In this document: in pieces, positions 22,701 through 35,048 of the stretch | How positions within the stretch are numbered: the first letter of the stretch is position 1 | How the letters are laid out: every line of letters begins with the position of its first letter | Assembly: GCA_029204225.1 (NCBI GenBank) | Contig: CM055109.1 | Coordinates: 40,473,791-40,537,790, forward strand | DNA length: 64,000 nt | DNA from: Diphasiastrum complanatum | Lineage: Eukaryota > Streptophyta > Lycopodiopsida > Lycopodiales > Lycopodiaceae | Direction: 5' to 3' | Translations under genes and position numbers: made by a program | The notes under the pieces: generated by a model | What the model was told of the DNA's origin: nothing | What the model saw: the letters and a program-made list of their open reading frames with translations, nothing else | The model's database searches: none

Positions 22701-25700
22701 TCACAGTTTTTGTATAAAAACCGGCATGTAAAACCCGGCTACTAATGGAAAAATCGGCACACAGTTGCCCGTAATGGGTCCCAGCCCACCCCTAAGTGGC
22801 TAGACACAGTTTTGAAAGTGACATTCACAAAAACCATCAAAAATATTTCATAGACAATTTTGTACAGACCGAGTCAAAAATACCGGTCCACATAGAAAGG
22901 GGTCCCAGCCCACCCAAAATGCAGCTAGAGCAAATTTTGAGGCCTTAGAAATGGCCCATAGACTAGTTTACGGCCTTAGAATTGGCCCGATTATACTAGC
23001 CGGGAAGACCGAGCAAATTTTCAATGTACTCTGTTACTTTTATTAATGAAAAATTGTCTATTGTGTTTTTCAGGGAACCAGTTGCCTTGAAGACACCCCA
23101 AGTCATGAGTGCTTACCAATAACAACACACGGGAAAAATCGGCAAAATCAACTCACAACGAACGGTCAGAAATTATGAGACAGGGTCAAGGAAACTACAG
23201 AGAAATAATGGCAAATTCTAGTCCAAGTCAAAGCGGCACCCCGGCAGACAAATCACCTCGACAACTTAAGCCATAGGCCACAGACACGCAAATGGAAAAT
23301 CCAAGTGGAGGCCAAAAGTGCTTAACAAAAAACATCCTACCTAAAAGTGGTAGGGGTTGACCACAAGTAGCAAAGAGGACTACTCAATTAAGAAAGAAGC
23401 AAGTGAAGTACTTGCCATTTACACCACCAACAAGTGCAAAAGAGGGAAGTGGCTCACACAAGTGGTACCGCAATACTAGTGGCCCAAACCATCTTTTCCA
23501 AAAGGGGAAGGGTACCACTTGTGGTCAAATCACAACTAAGAGCCATGTACATGAGAGGACACCTTTCGTGAAAGGCTTGAAGAATGAAAGTATGGCATTT
23601 TGAAGGGGAAGGTGTGAGAGATGCCTATAAAAGGAGAGGCCTCTTTTTGCTTTATGAGAGGAGTCGTTGATGGTCGTAGTAGCACTGGTTGTTCTTAACC
23701 ATTGGTGATGGTTCACGCGAATCAAAAGAAATGGATCGTTACTAAAGTATGAGTGAGGTGTTCTCTAATTGCATGTATGATGTTTTTGTGATTTCGTTGA
23801 GGATGGGACAGTTCATGACCAAAATTGTTGTCGTCTTGATCTGTTGGAGCACTCAGAGTGTTGCCAAATAGATAGTTCCTTCCCTGTTATCGTGAGGGAG
23901 TTTACTCCTTAGGCACCGTCATCTCCGCTGTCTGAGCCATTACTGAGGCGGATTATTGACCCCTGAAGGAATGAGACCATCGTTGGCTTTGGAATATTTT
24001 TGAATCACACTATTCTGTGAGGGCCATCGATATTGTTGGAAGACTATCTATCGTTGTTGCAGCTAACTGGGCATCAGTGCCTACTGTGGAGCGCACCCCT
24101 TACCTGTCCAAATTTGAGCCCTGCTATTGGAACCCCCTCTGGAGCTACACCCGCACTCTGATTAGACATTCTGAGTTTCAAATGTCTGAGTAGAAGTTAC
24201 CATCGCTTGATCGCTACTTCATGCATCTGAATGCTACTGTTGTGAGGCTAACTAAGCATTTGATACCTACAATCAGTGTTGCCATACTTCACAATGACCC
24301 ACACACCATCTATCGCCTCTAATCAACGACCTATTACCTGTGAAACGTAAGCACTGAGCACAAACCACCTTCCCAACGATCTGTTGCCGTGAAGTTACAA
24401 TGCAACCTGCTCCATCGCCCTGGAGGCGTGTTTCAATCACACCAGCTCTGGCCCTGTTGTTGCTCCTGTGCGAACCTCAATCACAAAACTAACACTCCTC
24501 TTGTGTATTATGCTAATGACGGTTAAACCTGGTGATCTGAACGCGTACCACCAGCCTTACCTCTGACTGTGGCATAAGAGTCTATGCGCCTCCATATCTG
24601 CCGGCTGTATGCACCCCTATTTCGGCAAGGCCACGTTTATTGTCTATGTCACCATCCCAACCCATGCCGTGTGGAAGAATCAACTTAATGGATAAAAGCC
24701 ACAAGACCTACTCGGCCGACAAAGTGATGACTCGACGGTTCTCTTAAAGGCAACCCAGTTTTTTCTCCATCACACGAGGAAACTTTCAAGTTGTTGTGGT
24801 CAACTTCTTTTTTAATGTAACATGGATGTACTTGCTCTACGTTTCCTATATGATTAATCACATATGTTGTACATTGTTAATGGTACTACCATGCACACGT
24901 ATACCCTATTTACATGCTAGTATATGGAATTGAGTTATGTGCTAGGTGTCCATGGTGATGGTCCTTACTAAATGCTTATGGTACGAACTGTGTTGATTTT
25001 TTGAGTTTTGAATGGTAAGTTAACTCTTGCTTTATCTGTCTAATTTCAAGGGTTGTTGATACCATATTTGAGAATGAACTGTTTGTGCATACTTAAGTCA
25101 CTGGCCCGACCTCTTTGAAATAGAAGAGCGAGCGGGCCATCACCATATGTGGTTGAAATACACCACCTCGGTTAGGGGTTGTCCTTATCGTTGGAACTGC
25201 CTAGCGAAATACCTAGGCTTGACGCCCTATCAAACATACCACCGCCTATCAAACATGGCAGCACATATAACTGGCACCCTCACACGACACGGACCTAATC
25301 ACGGTATTATAGCACAATTGGTTGTCTGTTATTTCACCCTGGTGATGCATTCCTAAGCAATAGACGATAACCTCATTTCATTTGACCATGATTGCTAACT
25401 GAGTGCCCATACAGAGATCTCTATAGTATTTGTAAGTAATTACACTCGTGTGACCTCTAGTGGTGAATTTCGACCATGGTAAAGTACTAAAGTCACTGGC
25501 ATAAGCAATACCACCCGAAAGCATACTCTAAGCTATAGATATGAGGTCATCTTGACAATAGTAGGTGCCTCTAGAGATCTAGGATGGGGGATGTGCCAAA
25601 CTACTTCCTTCCTCCTGGGGGGTTAGACTCTTGACCATAATGGATGAAATCAGTTCCACCCTACACTAGGAGATGTCTATCAATTAATCCAAGAAGAAGT

Positions 25701-25900
25701 CATGCACTACTATTTCTATACTCTGGCACTCCACCCTCATTACAGACAGGAGATACCATATTTAGAATACAACATTGCGGGGGCTATAGTTACTTCAAAA
25801 CCTATGAGTTCATTATTGACGATTTCTGGCATCTGACTTACGCTGTTTCTACCGATTACACGAGGCCCACCCAGCCTTTCATACCATTAGGGTCGCCAGT
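22701..25900. other. Compositionally distinct non-coding stretch
   Basis: From about 22.7 to 25.9 kb the sequence is less AT-rich than its surroundings and contains few A/T runs. CTATAAAAGG at about 23633 is followed by a CT-rich segment, the layout of an LTR or other Pol II promoter. No reading frame with a known domain is seen; open frames at 23403-23603, 25147-25356 and 25644-25904 are short and featureless. A decayed retroelement leader or LTR is my best guess. Confidence 0.3.
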
Positions 25901-26130
25901 GTAGTCATCCGGACTAGCTGGCAATACTAACAGACCCCCAGAATTGCTAGAAACCAATGATAAACTTGTTACTGTTTACGATTTACTGTTGACAGCTGTT
26001 ACTAGCTGTAAGTAGTTGTAGGCTAGTCTATGGTCAACTACTAGTTTTCTCTCTCTATATATTCAGGGTTCATTGTACTCTCTTTCAGTTAGTGTGATAT
26101 ATAGTGATTGTGTGCTCTTCCTCCTCCTTT
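25900..26130 (+). promoter_or_regulatory. Possible LTR promoter fragment
   Basis: CTCTATATATTCAGGG followed by TTCATTGTACTCTCTTTCA (26056-26089) has the look of the TATA box and start region of a plant LTR. Upstream lies a TGGCAATACTAACAG-type string. Borders, a primer site and target duplications could not be found, so this is a weak call. Confidence 0.25.
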
Positions 26131-26841
26131 ATTCCTAAGAATAGATCTCCTTTCGATGATCATGTAATGCTCAAAATAGAAACAACCATAATTGATATAG
26201 AGAATAGTGTCCACTTGGGATGCTTCACTATTTCTTACATCAATTTTACATGTAAAAATGTGACTAGAACATGAAGAATCAAATAGAATGTAAATGAAAT
26301 GATTCCACCATGCTTCCAACTCTGAACTCTCTGGAAAAATACAGCAAACAAACAATAAATGTGAGTGATCAACGTTTGCTTGCATGTCTTCTCCTCCTTT
26401 GTCCTTTGTTGCCTTGTATCCACCATGATACTCCATGAATGAGCCTCCATCTTCATCTTGCCACAAGAAACCATCAAACCTTGGAAATCCATGAGTAGGT
26501 GAGTACATAAATGATGCAAGTCCAGCACCACATGACTCCATAAACCAAGTAGTTTGCACTAGTCCATCTTCAAGATCTACTTGACACAAGAAAATGACCA
26601 TGAATTCACCAAAAATTGACAATCTCCAAGTATTGGCACCAAGTAGCTCAACACTTGAGAATTTAGCCATGGATGAGTGACATAATGAACCTCCAATAGC
26701 TTCATTTCCATCAGCAAAATCAGCCAAGAATGCTAGTACAAATCCAACATGAAAACAATGCTCACCAATGTAGCTAGTTTTACCATATCTTGACAATTTG
26801 CACACATCCACATGAAATTGCTCAAACATGAGATAGAACAA
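26089..26841 (-). CDS. Unrecognised 250-residue open frame downstream of E3
   Basis: A single uninterrupted frame of 250 codons in AT-rich DNA, on the same strand as E3 and distal to its broken pol. It contains the phrases SVELLGANTWRL, FMESCGAG, SPTHGFPRFDG and YHGGYKATKDKGGEDM. I recognise no domain, signal peptide or membrane segment. It may be the non-coding or extra-ORF part between pol and the 3' LTR of E3, or a fragment of another element. A real protein product is uncertain. Confidence 0.25.
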   Translation of the reverse strand: MFYLMFEQFHVDVCKLSRYGKTSYIGEHCFHVGFVLAFLADFADGNEAIGGSLCHSSMAKFSSVELLGANTWRLSIFGEFMVIFLCQVDLEDGLVQTTWFMESCGAGLASFMYSPTHGFPRFDGFLWQDEDGGSFMEYHGGYKATKDKGGEDMQANVDHSHLLFVCCIFPESSELEAWWNHFIYILFDSSCSSHIFTCKIDVRNSEASQVDTILYINYGCFYFEHYMIIERRSILRNKGGGRAHNHYISH

Positions 26842-26897
26842 GTAAAGTAAACTTGAACAACACTTCCTCGCTGCTCCTTACTTGAGTCTTCAATATG

Positions 26898-27323
26898 CTA
26901 TAAAAACGTATCCATAACACCTTTGCCAATTACCTCTCCTTTGATGCTTTTGACTAGCTCCAAATTGCCAACTTCCCTTTTGACTAGTTGAAGCGCTTTG
27001 AGATCAACTTCTTGATCTTCAACTTGATCATCAAAGTCATTGATCAAACTTTGTTTTCCAAATATAATACTTGATTTTACAGCAAGATAACATCCATCCA
27101 CTTGCATAGCTCCATGTACACAAGAAGATCCTCCAAAAGATGTTCCACTCTTCATAAGAGATTGATACTCGAGATCCATTGCTTGGATCCACTCCTCTTC
27201 TTTCCTTGCTTGATCTACACTTGTAGGATCATCCAAAGAGGTTAGGAAAGCAACATAATTTCCAGAAACTACTTGCTTACCCTTTTGATCATATGTGAGT
27301 CTTGAAGGTACCTGTCTTTCTCT
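26898..27323 (-). pseudogene. E3 integrase-RT linker joined to unknown sequence
   Basis: On the minus strand DDPTSVDQARKEEEWIQAMD, LEYQSLMKSGT is the Copia linker before RT. It runs in the same frame as the integrase upstream, separated by a TAA at 27324-27326. After about 27150 the match to Copia RT stops and unrelated sequence follows (FGGSSCVHGAMQVDG), so RT and RNase H of E3 are missing. Confidence 0.7.
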
Positions 27324-29624
27324 TTATGTTCTCCTTGGCTTTTGACTTGATGAAGGTCCATCATCACCACCATCCAAAGTAGGATCCTTCTCATCAACAT
27401 CAAGAATGTTAGATCCATCTACTTTACCATCAATCATGCTTGAAGAAACCTTTGGAATGTTTCCCTCATCAAAAATGACATCTCTACCAACAATCACTTT
27501 GTTAGTAGAAGGAATGTAAACCTTGTAGGCTTTACTCACCTCACTATATCCAACAAAAAAACCTCTTCTTGAAGATGGATCCTCCTTGGTCCTATCATCA
27601 AGAGTAATGTTGACATAGCATGTGCATCCAAAGGTTCTTAGAAAGTTGACACTCGGCCTCCTCTTGAATAGCATCTCAAAAGGTGTCCTTCCATCCAAAA
27701 TAGCACTCGGCCACCTATTGCACAAGAAATTGGCACACAACAAAGCTTGATCCCAAAATGGTTTGTCAATATTAGCACTTAACCTCATAGCTTTAGCACT
27801 TTCACATAAAGTTCTATTCTTCCTTTCAGCCACTCCATTTTGTTGTGGGGTCCTTGATGTTGTATACTCCCTCTTGATCCCATGCTCATCACAAAAGGCC
27901 TTGAACTTGTTAGATATGTACTCACCACCATTGTCACCTCTCAAGCACTTGATCTTTGTGGAAAATTGGTTCTCCATTGCATTCTTGAACTTGAAAAAGA
28001 CATCATACACTTCATCCTTGCTCTTTAATAGATAGATCCAACAAAATCTACTAAAATCATCAATGAATGTTACATACATCTTAGTTCCACTATTGCTAAT
28101 TGTAGTAAGTCCATGAATATCCGAATGTACAAGTTGAAAAGGCTTTGTAGATCTAGAAATAGATCTAGTATAAGGTAGTCTATGTGACTTAGACAAAGCA
28201 CAAGACTCACAAACATGCTTGTCATTACTTAAGGAACTTGGAAGACCAATCACAACCTTCTTCCTTGCCATTACCTCCAATGACTTGAAGTTGAGGTGTC
28301 CTATCCTTTTGTGCCAAACCTCTTGAATAGAAATTTGCTCCCTTGCAACACATTCAACTTGGTTAGCAATAACACAAGCATCAAGTTTGAACTACTTCCC
28401 TTGCCTTTTACCTTTTCCAATCAAGACATCCTTCCTTTTGATCAAACAAGCATCTCCATCAAACTCCACCTTGAGGCCCTTACTTAGCATTTGACTCACA
28501 CTAAGCAAATTCTTGGTAATAGATGAAATAAACAAGACATCCTCCAAATGAACATTCCTATTTGCAGAGAGAGAAATGGGAATTGTGCCAATCCATTTGA
28601 TTGCACACTCACCATCATTGGCCGTGTAGATCACCCTCTTGTCATCTCCATATGCCAACAAAGAAGTGAAGTACTCTTTGTGAAAGGTCATGTGTGAACT
28701 TGCTCCACTATCAATCCACCAAGGATCTAGATCTCCATCATTAGCAAGCATACATGAAGACATCACAAAAGCATCATCATTTGCATCTTGCACATCCAAA
28801 CCATCCTCATCAAGAGTAAGATTACCTTGCTTGTCTCCTTGATCTCTCTTCTTCTTGTAGCACTCACTTGCAAAGTGTCCTTTGATGCCACAATAGAAGC
28901 GCTTGAGCTTTGTTCTATCCTTCTTTTTGCCACTTGAAGAAGCATCCACTTGATCTTGCCCTTTAGACCACTTGCTTTTGGTTTTGCCCTTGAATTTGCC
29001 CTTTGTGAACATAGCATCCACTTGAAGTGTCGATGTAGATCCACCTCTTGCTTGAAGCCTATATTCCTCATTGATCAAGATCTCTTGAAGATCCATCAAA
29101 CTTGGCAAAGACTTTTGAATAGCAATACTTTGAACAATGTTAGCATGAACATCCAACAAGCCATTAAGAATCACTTGAATAAGCTCTCCTTCCTTAATGC
29201 TTTCATCTATGCAAGCTAACTCATCATTCAATGCTTTCATTCTCAAAACAAAAGTACTTGGAATTTCTTCATTCTTTTGCAAACAAGAAAAGATTTGCCT
29301 TCTTAGAGTCAACACTCTAGAAGTAGACTTGGATTCATAAAGCTTCTTCAATGAATTCCAAGCTTCCAAAGATGATGTGCACTTACCAACTTCCTTGAGA
29401 AGTTCATTGGTAACATTCATCTTTATCATGTGTAGAGCCTTCTTGGCCCTCTTGTCATACCTCAATTGATCTTGCTGTGTTGCTGGTCTCTCCTCCAAAA
29501 CTACAACAATATCCAAAATATCATTCATCTCAAGAAATGACTCCATCCTCACTTTCCATAATGAATAGTTACTTGAGGTAAGCCTATCATTGGCTTCCAA
29601 CATGACTCCAATTGAGGTTGCCAT
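27324..29624 (-). pseudogene. Copia E3 gag, protease and integrase
   Basis: Gag starts at ATG 29624 (IGVMLEANDRLTSSNYSLWK), with zinc knuckle CGIKGHFASEC (first Cys lies in FYCG; the residue before is Tyr), protease WWIDSGASSHM near 28700, integrase zinc finger GHLNFKSLE...CESCALSKSH, and a core with all three acids present (HSDIHG, RGDNGGEY, NGVAERKNR). One TAG at 28392-28394 splits gag-protease from integrase; E4 has TTG at this codon, so it is a simple nonsense change. Without it and the TAA at 27324 the frame is continuous. Close relative: E4 at 58.6 kb, on the other strand. Confidence 0.92.
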
Positions 29625-30221
29625 GTAGCAATGACCTGATCTTCTCTTTCAACCTGCTTCAATGCACAAAGCACTCCTTTGAACAACAAATGCTTTCAAA
29701 AGAAATCACCAAGATTTGAAACTATCTCACAAATTCTCTTCTAGCACTTATCCAAGCAAATCAACACATAGAATCATGGAATCTCGATCAACCTATGATC
29801 TATCCTCAATCTAATGACTTTTGCCACTTCCTAAGATTGAAACACACTCAAATGAAGTCCAACAACCTCACTATCTAGAGATCCAATCAAAATTAGGGTT
29901 TTAACAAAATCACAAAAAATTGACTATTCCAGATCTACATGCAAATGCTGAAAATTTGATATGCAATCTATAAGCCACCACTTAGGCTGAACCAATGATC
30001 CAAAAATCGGCCAAATCCAGCATGTGAATTCAAAAAACGGAATTGAAAAAGTATATTGACCTATTTAGTGTTTTGATCTACAAAAGATGCAATCTACAAA
30101 AGCAAAAAATCCGATTTTGGTGTAGAATCCTCTCTAGCATGCTCTAGACTTGATATCTTCACCAAATCATTAATAGATCTAATTTCCTCCTTCATAACCT
30201 GAAACACAAGCTCTGATACCA
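29625..30221 (-). other. E3 leader and primer binding site
   Basis: The primer site TGGTATCAGAGC is the reverse complement of 30210-30221. The leader of about 590 bp is closely similar to that of E4 (58016-58614) and is non-coding. Confidence 0.85.
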
Positions 30222-30871
30222 TATGAAAGATTTCAGATCCTTAAGATCCAATCTACTTGAATGATCTTTGGTTAGAAAGAGAAATACACTACCAATTTCA
30301 CCAATGTAGAAAAATCAGCATCTACACACAATTTGAGATGCAAACACTAATAGAACTTGATCAAACTTGAATGAAATGATTATGTGCTGTTGTTGTCTGT
30401 ACAAAACTAGCAAGCTACTATATTTCACACGTGTGGAATAAAAAATAACAAATATAGATCATTCTACACATAGAATTGCAAGCAATCACCAAGATAGTGC
30501 ACCAATGGATAGTAGAACCCAAGAGAACCATGTATAAGCATAAAATGAGATAGAGAAGAGAGAAGATGACTCTCTCCACGAGTTACATCCTTTTATAGCA
30601 GGTCCAAACCCTATTTGGCCACTTGGCTTTCCCACCAAAATGCTAACCCTACCAATTTTGGGTCTAGATTCAATGTACCCAACTTATTCAAATTGAATCT
30701 ACTCAAACTCGCATTCTATCTTTCCCACACTTTCAAAAAGTGTTTATTCAAATGAAATTTAGACTAATGAACTTTGAAAAGTCAACCTCTAAGTCTAAAA
30801 CAAGTTTTGGCCTCAATATGCCAAATATGGAAATATTGCAAAATGTGATGAAACTAGTTGAATCTTTCACA
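30222..30871 (-). repeat. 5' LTR of Copia E3 (650 bp)
   Basis: On the minus strand it starts TGTGAAAGATTCAACTAG and ends ATCTTTCATA, an inverted terminal repeat with the last CA changed to TA. TATAAAAGG is near 30590 and CACACGTGTG at 30426-30435. The E4 LTR (57368-58015, 648 bp) is its close match. No E3 3' LTR is seen, so the element is truncated. Confidence 0.9.
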
Positions 30872-31036
30872 TATGACTATATAAAAAGTAGACTCTACTT
30901 TCAGGGAGAGAGTTAGAATTAAAGTAGAATCACTTTGCTACTGTACCGTGGGTCCTATCAGTGGATAAGGATCAGTTGGCCTCGCCACGAGGCAAGTCGA
31001 CGGGGAATTTTGAGGACGTATGTTTCTCACAGACTA

Positions 31037-31720
31037 TCTCATTGAAAATCTCCCACTGGTTGAGTTTGCATATAATAGGTGAAAACATTCTGCTACAGGT
31101 TACAGTCCTTTTATGTTTATGTACAGTTTTCAACCTAGATCTCCAGTAAATGTTGAGACGAAGCCTGTTAAGATCCAAAAGGTTGCTGATTTTTTGCATG
31201 ATATGCAAAAGATGTTACAAGTGGCTAAAAATAGTATCCATAATGCTCAGGATAGAGCTAAACACTATACCAATATTAAGAGATCTCCAAGAGATTTTAA
31301 AGTTGATGACTGGGTATATCTTAGGATTCTAAGACGTTACGTACAGGGAAGCATTATAAACTGTCTACCCGTTATTGTGGACCTTTCATGATTGTACGTA
31401 GAATTGGTTTTTTGGCATATGAACTCGATCTTCAAGGAAAATCGACTGCACGCCCAGTATTTCATGTAAGTCATTTGAAATCAAGTTTACATAATGGTGA
31501 TACAGTTGGATCGGATGAGAATTTATCCCATTTGAAAGATTTGTCACTTAGTGTACCTTTGGAACCTGAGAAAGTGCTCAAAACCAGAGATAAACAATTG
31601 AGAAATCGTTCTATCTATGAGTGCTTAATTTGGTGGAAGGGTCGTACTGAGAGGATGATGATGCGTGGGAGAGAGTTAATAGCATAAAGAAAAAAATTCC
31701 TAAGTTTAGTTTCTAAAGAT
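31037..31720 (+). pseudogene. Chromovirus (Ty3/gypsy) integrase end with chromodomain
   Basis: The plus strand reads LPLVEFAYN, FQPRSPVNV, NAQDRAKHYTN and FKVDDWVYLR, then GPFMIVRRIG and FHVSHLKSSL, which is the integrase C-terminal region. It is followed by a chromodomain-like block (EPEKVLKTRDKQLRNRSIYE, CLIWWKG). Frameshifts lie near 31330 and 31650, and one TAG interrupts FAYNR. Only the 3' end of pol is present; the E3 LTR abuts it at 30871 with about 165 bp in between. Confidence 0.85.
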
Positions 31721-31744
31721 AGAAACAGTTTAAGGAGGAAAGAA

Positions 31745-32280
31745 TGTTATGTCCATGACCAGTACATAGGATACAATATACTCCTAGTCTTGGATACATG
31801 GTACTCTAGTGAAACAAGCTGTTAGTTATGCTATGTCATATTGGACGTGACCCAAAAGTAACTAATATCTTTGTGAGGCCCAAAACACACTCAATGGAGT
31901 TTAGACAAGGTATGAGACAGTGTATGCATGTGTAGAGTTATCAATAGCAATTCTATGAATAGTTTGTCCATGCTTAGGACCCTATTCTAGGTGAATCTAT
32001 GTATAGGAAACTTAGGGCTATGCATGGTTATGTGCCCATGATGCTTTTGGCTCTATATATTGGGTCCAAACTTGCCCTACTCCTCATCATGGTTTTGGAT
32101 TCATTGCCAGGCTCTCACTCTACATTCATGCTTCTTGTTCCTTGGCCTGGGGGTGAGGCTTCTAGAGTGTGATTGGATGCTTCTACTTGGTTGGGTGATT
32201 TCTCCATAGTGTGTTATCCATTGTGTTTGTGATTTGTAAGTAGGATCTAAGGAGCTTCCCTTATACATCTCTTTTGTAGT
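31745..32280 (+). repeat. Probable 3' LTR of the chromovirus
   Basis: After the pol end comes a purine tract (AAGGAGGAAAGAA) and TGTTATGTCCATGACC, the expected layout of a polypurine tract plus LTR start. CTCTATATATTGGG near 32055 could be its TATA box. The 3' border is not defined; the next recognisable sequence is Copia RNase H from about 32285. Confidence 0.5.
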
Positions 32281-32284
32281 AAGC

Positions 32285-32900
32285 TCACTCAACCAATATA
32301 TGGCTAATCCTCGCATTACCCATTGGAAGGCTCTCATAAGTGTCATGAGGTGTATTCAAGCTACCATGGACTAGTGCATCTGCTATGGAGAAGTCCACAA
32401 TGACATTATTCAACAACTCAGTGGATATTCTGATGCAAGCTAGGGAGGAGATGTAGACAATCGTAAGTCCACATCTGGATTTACATTCTTTTTCAACAGC
32501 GGTCCTATCTCATGGAACAGTCATAAGAAAACCTCAATCGCTCTTTCATTTACAAAAGAAGAATACATTGCTGCTTCTCAGTCTATTAAAGAAGCATTTT
32601 GGTTGAGAAATTTACTGTCAGACATTTGTTTGAATCAGTACAGCCCTACTATCATATTTTGTGATAATCAGAGTGCTATTGCCTTATCGACCAACCCTAG
32701 ATTTCACTCTAGGAGTAAGCACATTGAGATCTGATATCACTATATTAGGGGCAAGGATCTCAACAAGGACGTAAGCTTAACGTACTGTAGAATGTAGGAC
32801 ATGGTTGTAGATATATTTTCAAAGGCGTTAAGTCTTAATGCACACAACAAGTTTTGTGCATTGTTTAGTCTGAAGATCAAGGAATTCATGGATCCAGATT
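32285..32900 (+). pseudogene. Copia RNase H relic of a separate lineage
   Basis: Plus-strand pieces: ITHWKALISVMRCIQ, GGDVDNRKSTSGFTFF, SGPISWNSHKKTS, EEYIAASQSIKEAFWL, CDNQSAIALSTNPRFHSRSK and VDIFSKALS. These are the RNase H and end-of-pol motifs of Copia elements. Several stops interrupt it. It ends in a G-rich run (32901-32930) where the polypurine tract would be expected. Confidence 0.85.
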
Positions 32901-33950
32901 GGGGGGGGGGGAGGGGGGTTGTGGGGTGGGTTTAATTGGTCTCCATTCATGTTGTTGCATTTTTACTTGTGTTGTCCCATAGTCTGCATATTTGAACTGT
33001 TTGTCACTACAGTTTGCATTTTTACTCAAGAATTCCCATAGGCGAAAAACCTGACACTGTCACCCTTTTAACCTTTGGGCCATCCTGAGCAACTAAGTGT
33101 TTTGCGACACTTCCTAAAAAGCGATAGTTGCACAGTTTGCATAAATACAAGTAAACCTGAACAGGTGAAAAAGCCGACAATGCGATAGTCCATTTTGACT
33201 CATAATTAATGACAGGCGAAAAATGCAACAAAGTGTCACATTTTTTGCATTTTCACCAGTGTCAATCTTTGTGAAGCCCAACGTCGTGGCCTCCTCACGC
33301 TTGTTCCATGCACTATGCAATCAGATTTGACAATGATGGCAGCCACCCACGATCTCCTACAGACAACACAACCACTTTTGTACCTTTCTTCATCTACACA
33401 CCTGTAAAATTTGTGTATATAGTGAATACATTTTTTATTATTCATATATAGAGAATGAAGTATGAATGTAACATGTGAGATAGACATTGTAGATGCTTTC
33501 ACACATCGATTCTTTCTTTCAAATAGATTGTCAGTAATAGGTTCATAACCTTCACAGATTGTGATTAGCTTTATGTCCACTATTGTTTTGTGATCACCTG
33601 CATTATTGACATGTATATTTTGTTATACTTAATCTGATTACAGCTATGTTTGGTTCTGCGTTCAGATTCGTGTCAATACTGCAATGCTTTTTCATATTTT
33701 GTCTAACTATCTAATTGATTTGTCTGGTTGTCTACTCATCGATTCCGCTACCACTGCGCATTAGAAGCTCTAAAATTATTATGTTCTTGTGTTTGCCTAC
33801 TAAGTCACCAGTAGTGCACGCACCAAGAGAATTGAAGGAGACTGATCTATCTTTTCTTTGACTTCTCCAACATATTGATACATGGTACTGGTACATGGAT
33901 ATTGATGTGATTTTATGCTTCTAATGGTTTCTAAGCTTAGTGTACTTCAT
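32901..33950. other. G-rich run then no gene recognised
   Basis: 32901-32930 is 11 G, A, 6 G, then TTGTGGGGTGGG. The rest is ordinary AT-rich DNA. The frames at 33022-33580 (minus) show no domain. Confidence 0.45.
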
Positions 33951-33959
33951 TATTTGCTG

Positions 33960-34320
33960 GTAGTCCGTACTCTGACAGGTCTTCACACGTGTGAAACCAG
34001 CAAATACAAGTTTTGATCATATTTGATTGTTCTTGTTAGATTTGTTGATGTAGATTTGATCTAGTGCTATCTAATCTTGTGTAGATTGGTAGATCAATCT
34101 AATCTAACACCCAATCACACTTGTGGATCTGATTTGGATCCATTCTTGGTCCTTTTTGCTGTACTTTGACAAAAACCTTATTGGAGGAGAGATCAACTTG
34201 GAGCACATTGGATCATCTTCATGCATTGCCGCCAAAGCCATTGCTCAAGAGTTCTTTCATCAAGCTTAGATCCAACCTTGGCTTGATTCCAAGATCTATG
34301 CTTATTTAGAATAGATAACT
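33960..34320 (+). pseudogene. Copia E7: leader fused to RNase H end
   Basis: 33975-34165 resembles the leader of E6, with a CACACGTGTG at 33984-33993. It is followed abruptly by the last part of RNase H: GGEINLEHIGSSSC, then with one frameshift KPLLKSSF and LGLIPRSM. E2 has GGEIKLEHIDTSSC and LGVIPRSM. Everything from gag to most of RNase H is absent. Confidence 0.65.
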
Positions 34321-34332
34321 TCTAAGCAGGAG

Positions 34333-35048
34333 TGTGAGATTTGTAAAAGTTATCCATGTTGAGTTAGGGGGTTTGATAAATTTTTGTGTGTCCTTCCATG
34401 TGTGAGTAAGTGATAGGGCCAATTTTGGCTTAGGAGGCAACTCGAGCAAGTACACATGTAAATTCATGATTAGGCCAAAATTAGAGTTTGATGTGGCTAG
34501 GCTTGCTAAAAGTGTCATGATTAGGTTGGAAGTGTGACTCATCCCTTGTGTTGGCATGAGATTTAGTGACCAATCAAAAAAGAGATTTACACCAATTTGG
34601 TCCAATCAAGTTTGAGGGCTCTTAAGTCACTCAACCAATCAAATTTAGAGGAGGAGACAAAGGGGTCCAATCAAAATCAAGCTCTCGCTACCTCGATTTC
34701 CTATTAGAGAGCATGTTAGGTTCATTTTTGGAGTTACTACATTTTGTGTCATATTGGCTTTCTCTCTCTACTTGAGTATTGATTGTTGGATTCTCTCTCT
34801 ACCCAAGAGCAAGGCTTTTCCACACTTAGTTTTTCATCCACAAGTCTCCACACGTGTGAATGTACTTTGATGTTTGATATATGCATGTTACATAGTGCTC
34901 TTGCCTTAGATTTGTGAGATAGATCCTGGATTTCAATCTATGCTTGATCTTTGTGCAATCACCAAGTCTTAGGAGATCATAATTACACTTTTGGACACTC
35001 CCACATGTGTGAAATTTTACATATTTAGACTCGATACAAAATCTCACA
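34333..35048 (+). repeat. 3' LTR of Copia E7 (716 bp)
   Basis: Starts TGTGAGATTTG after AAGCAGGAG and ends AAATCTCACA, a perfect 10-bp terminal inverted repeat. It holds CACACGTGTG at 34849-34858 and a variant CACATGTGTG near 35002. No 5' LTR is in the window. Confidence 0.8.

Noticed and set aside
23600-23660. Pararetrovirus promoter
   Set aside because: A TATA-like site alone is not enough; no viral coding motif was seen nearby.
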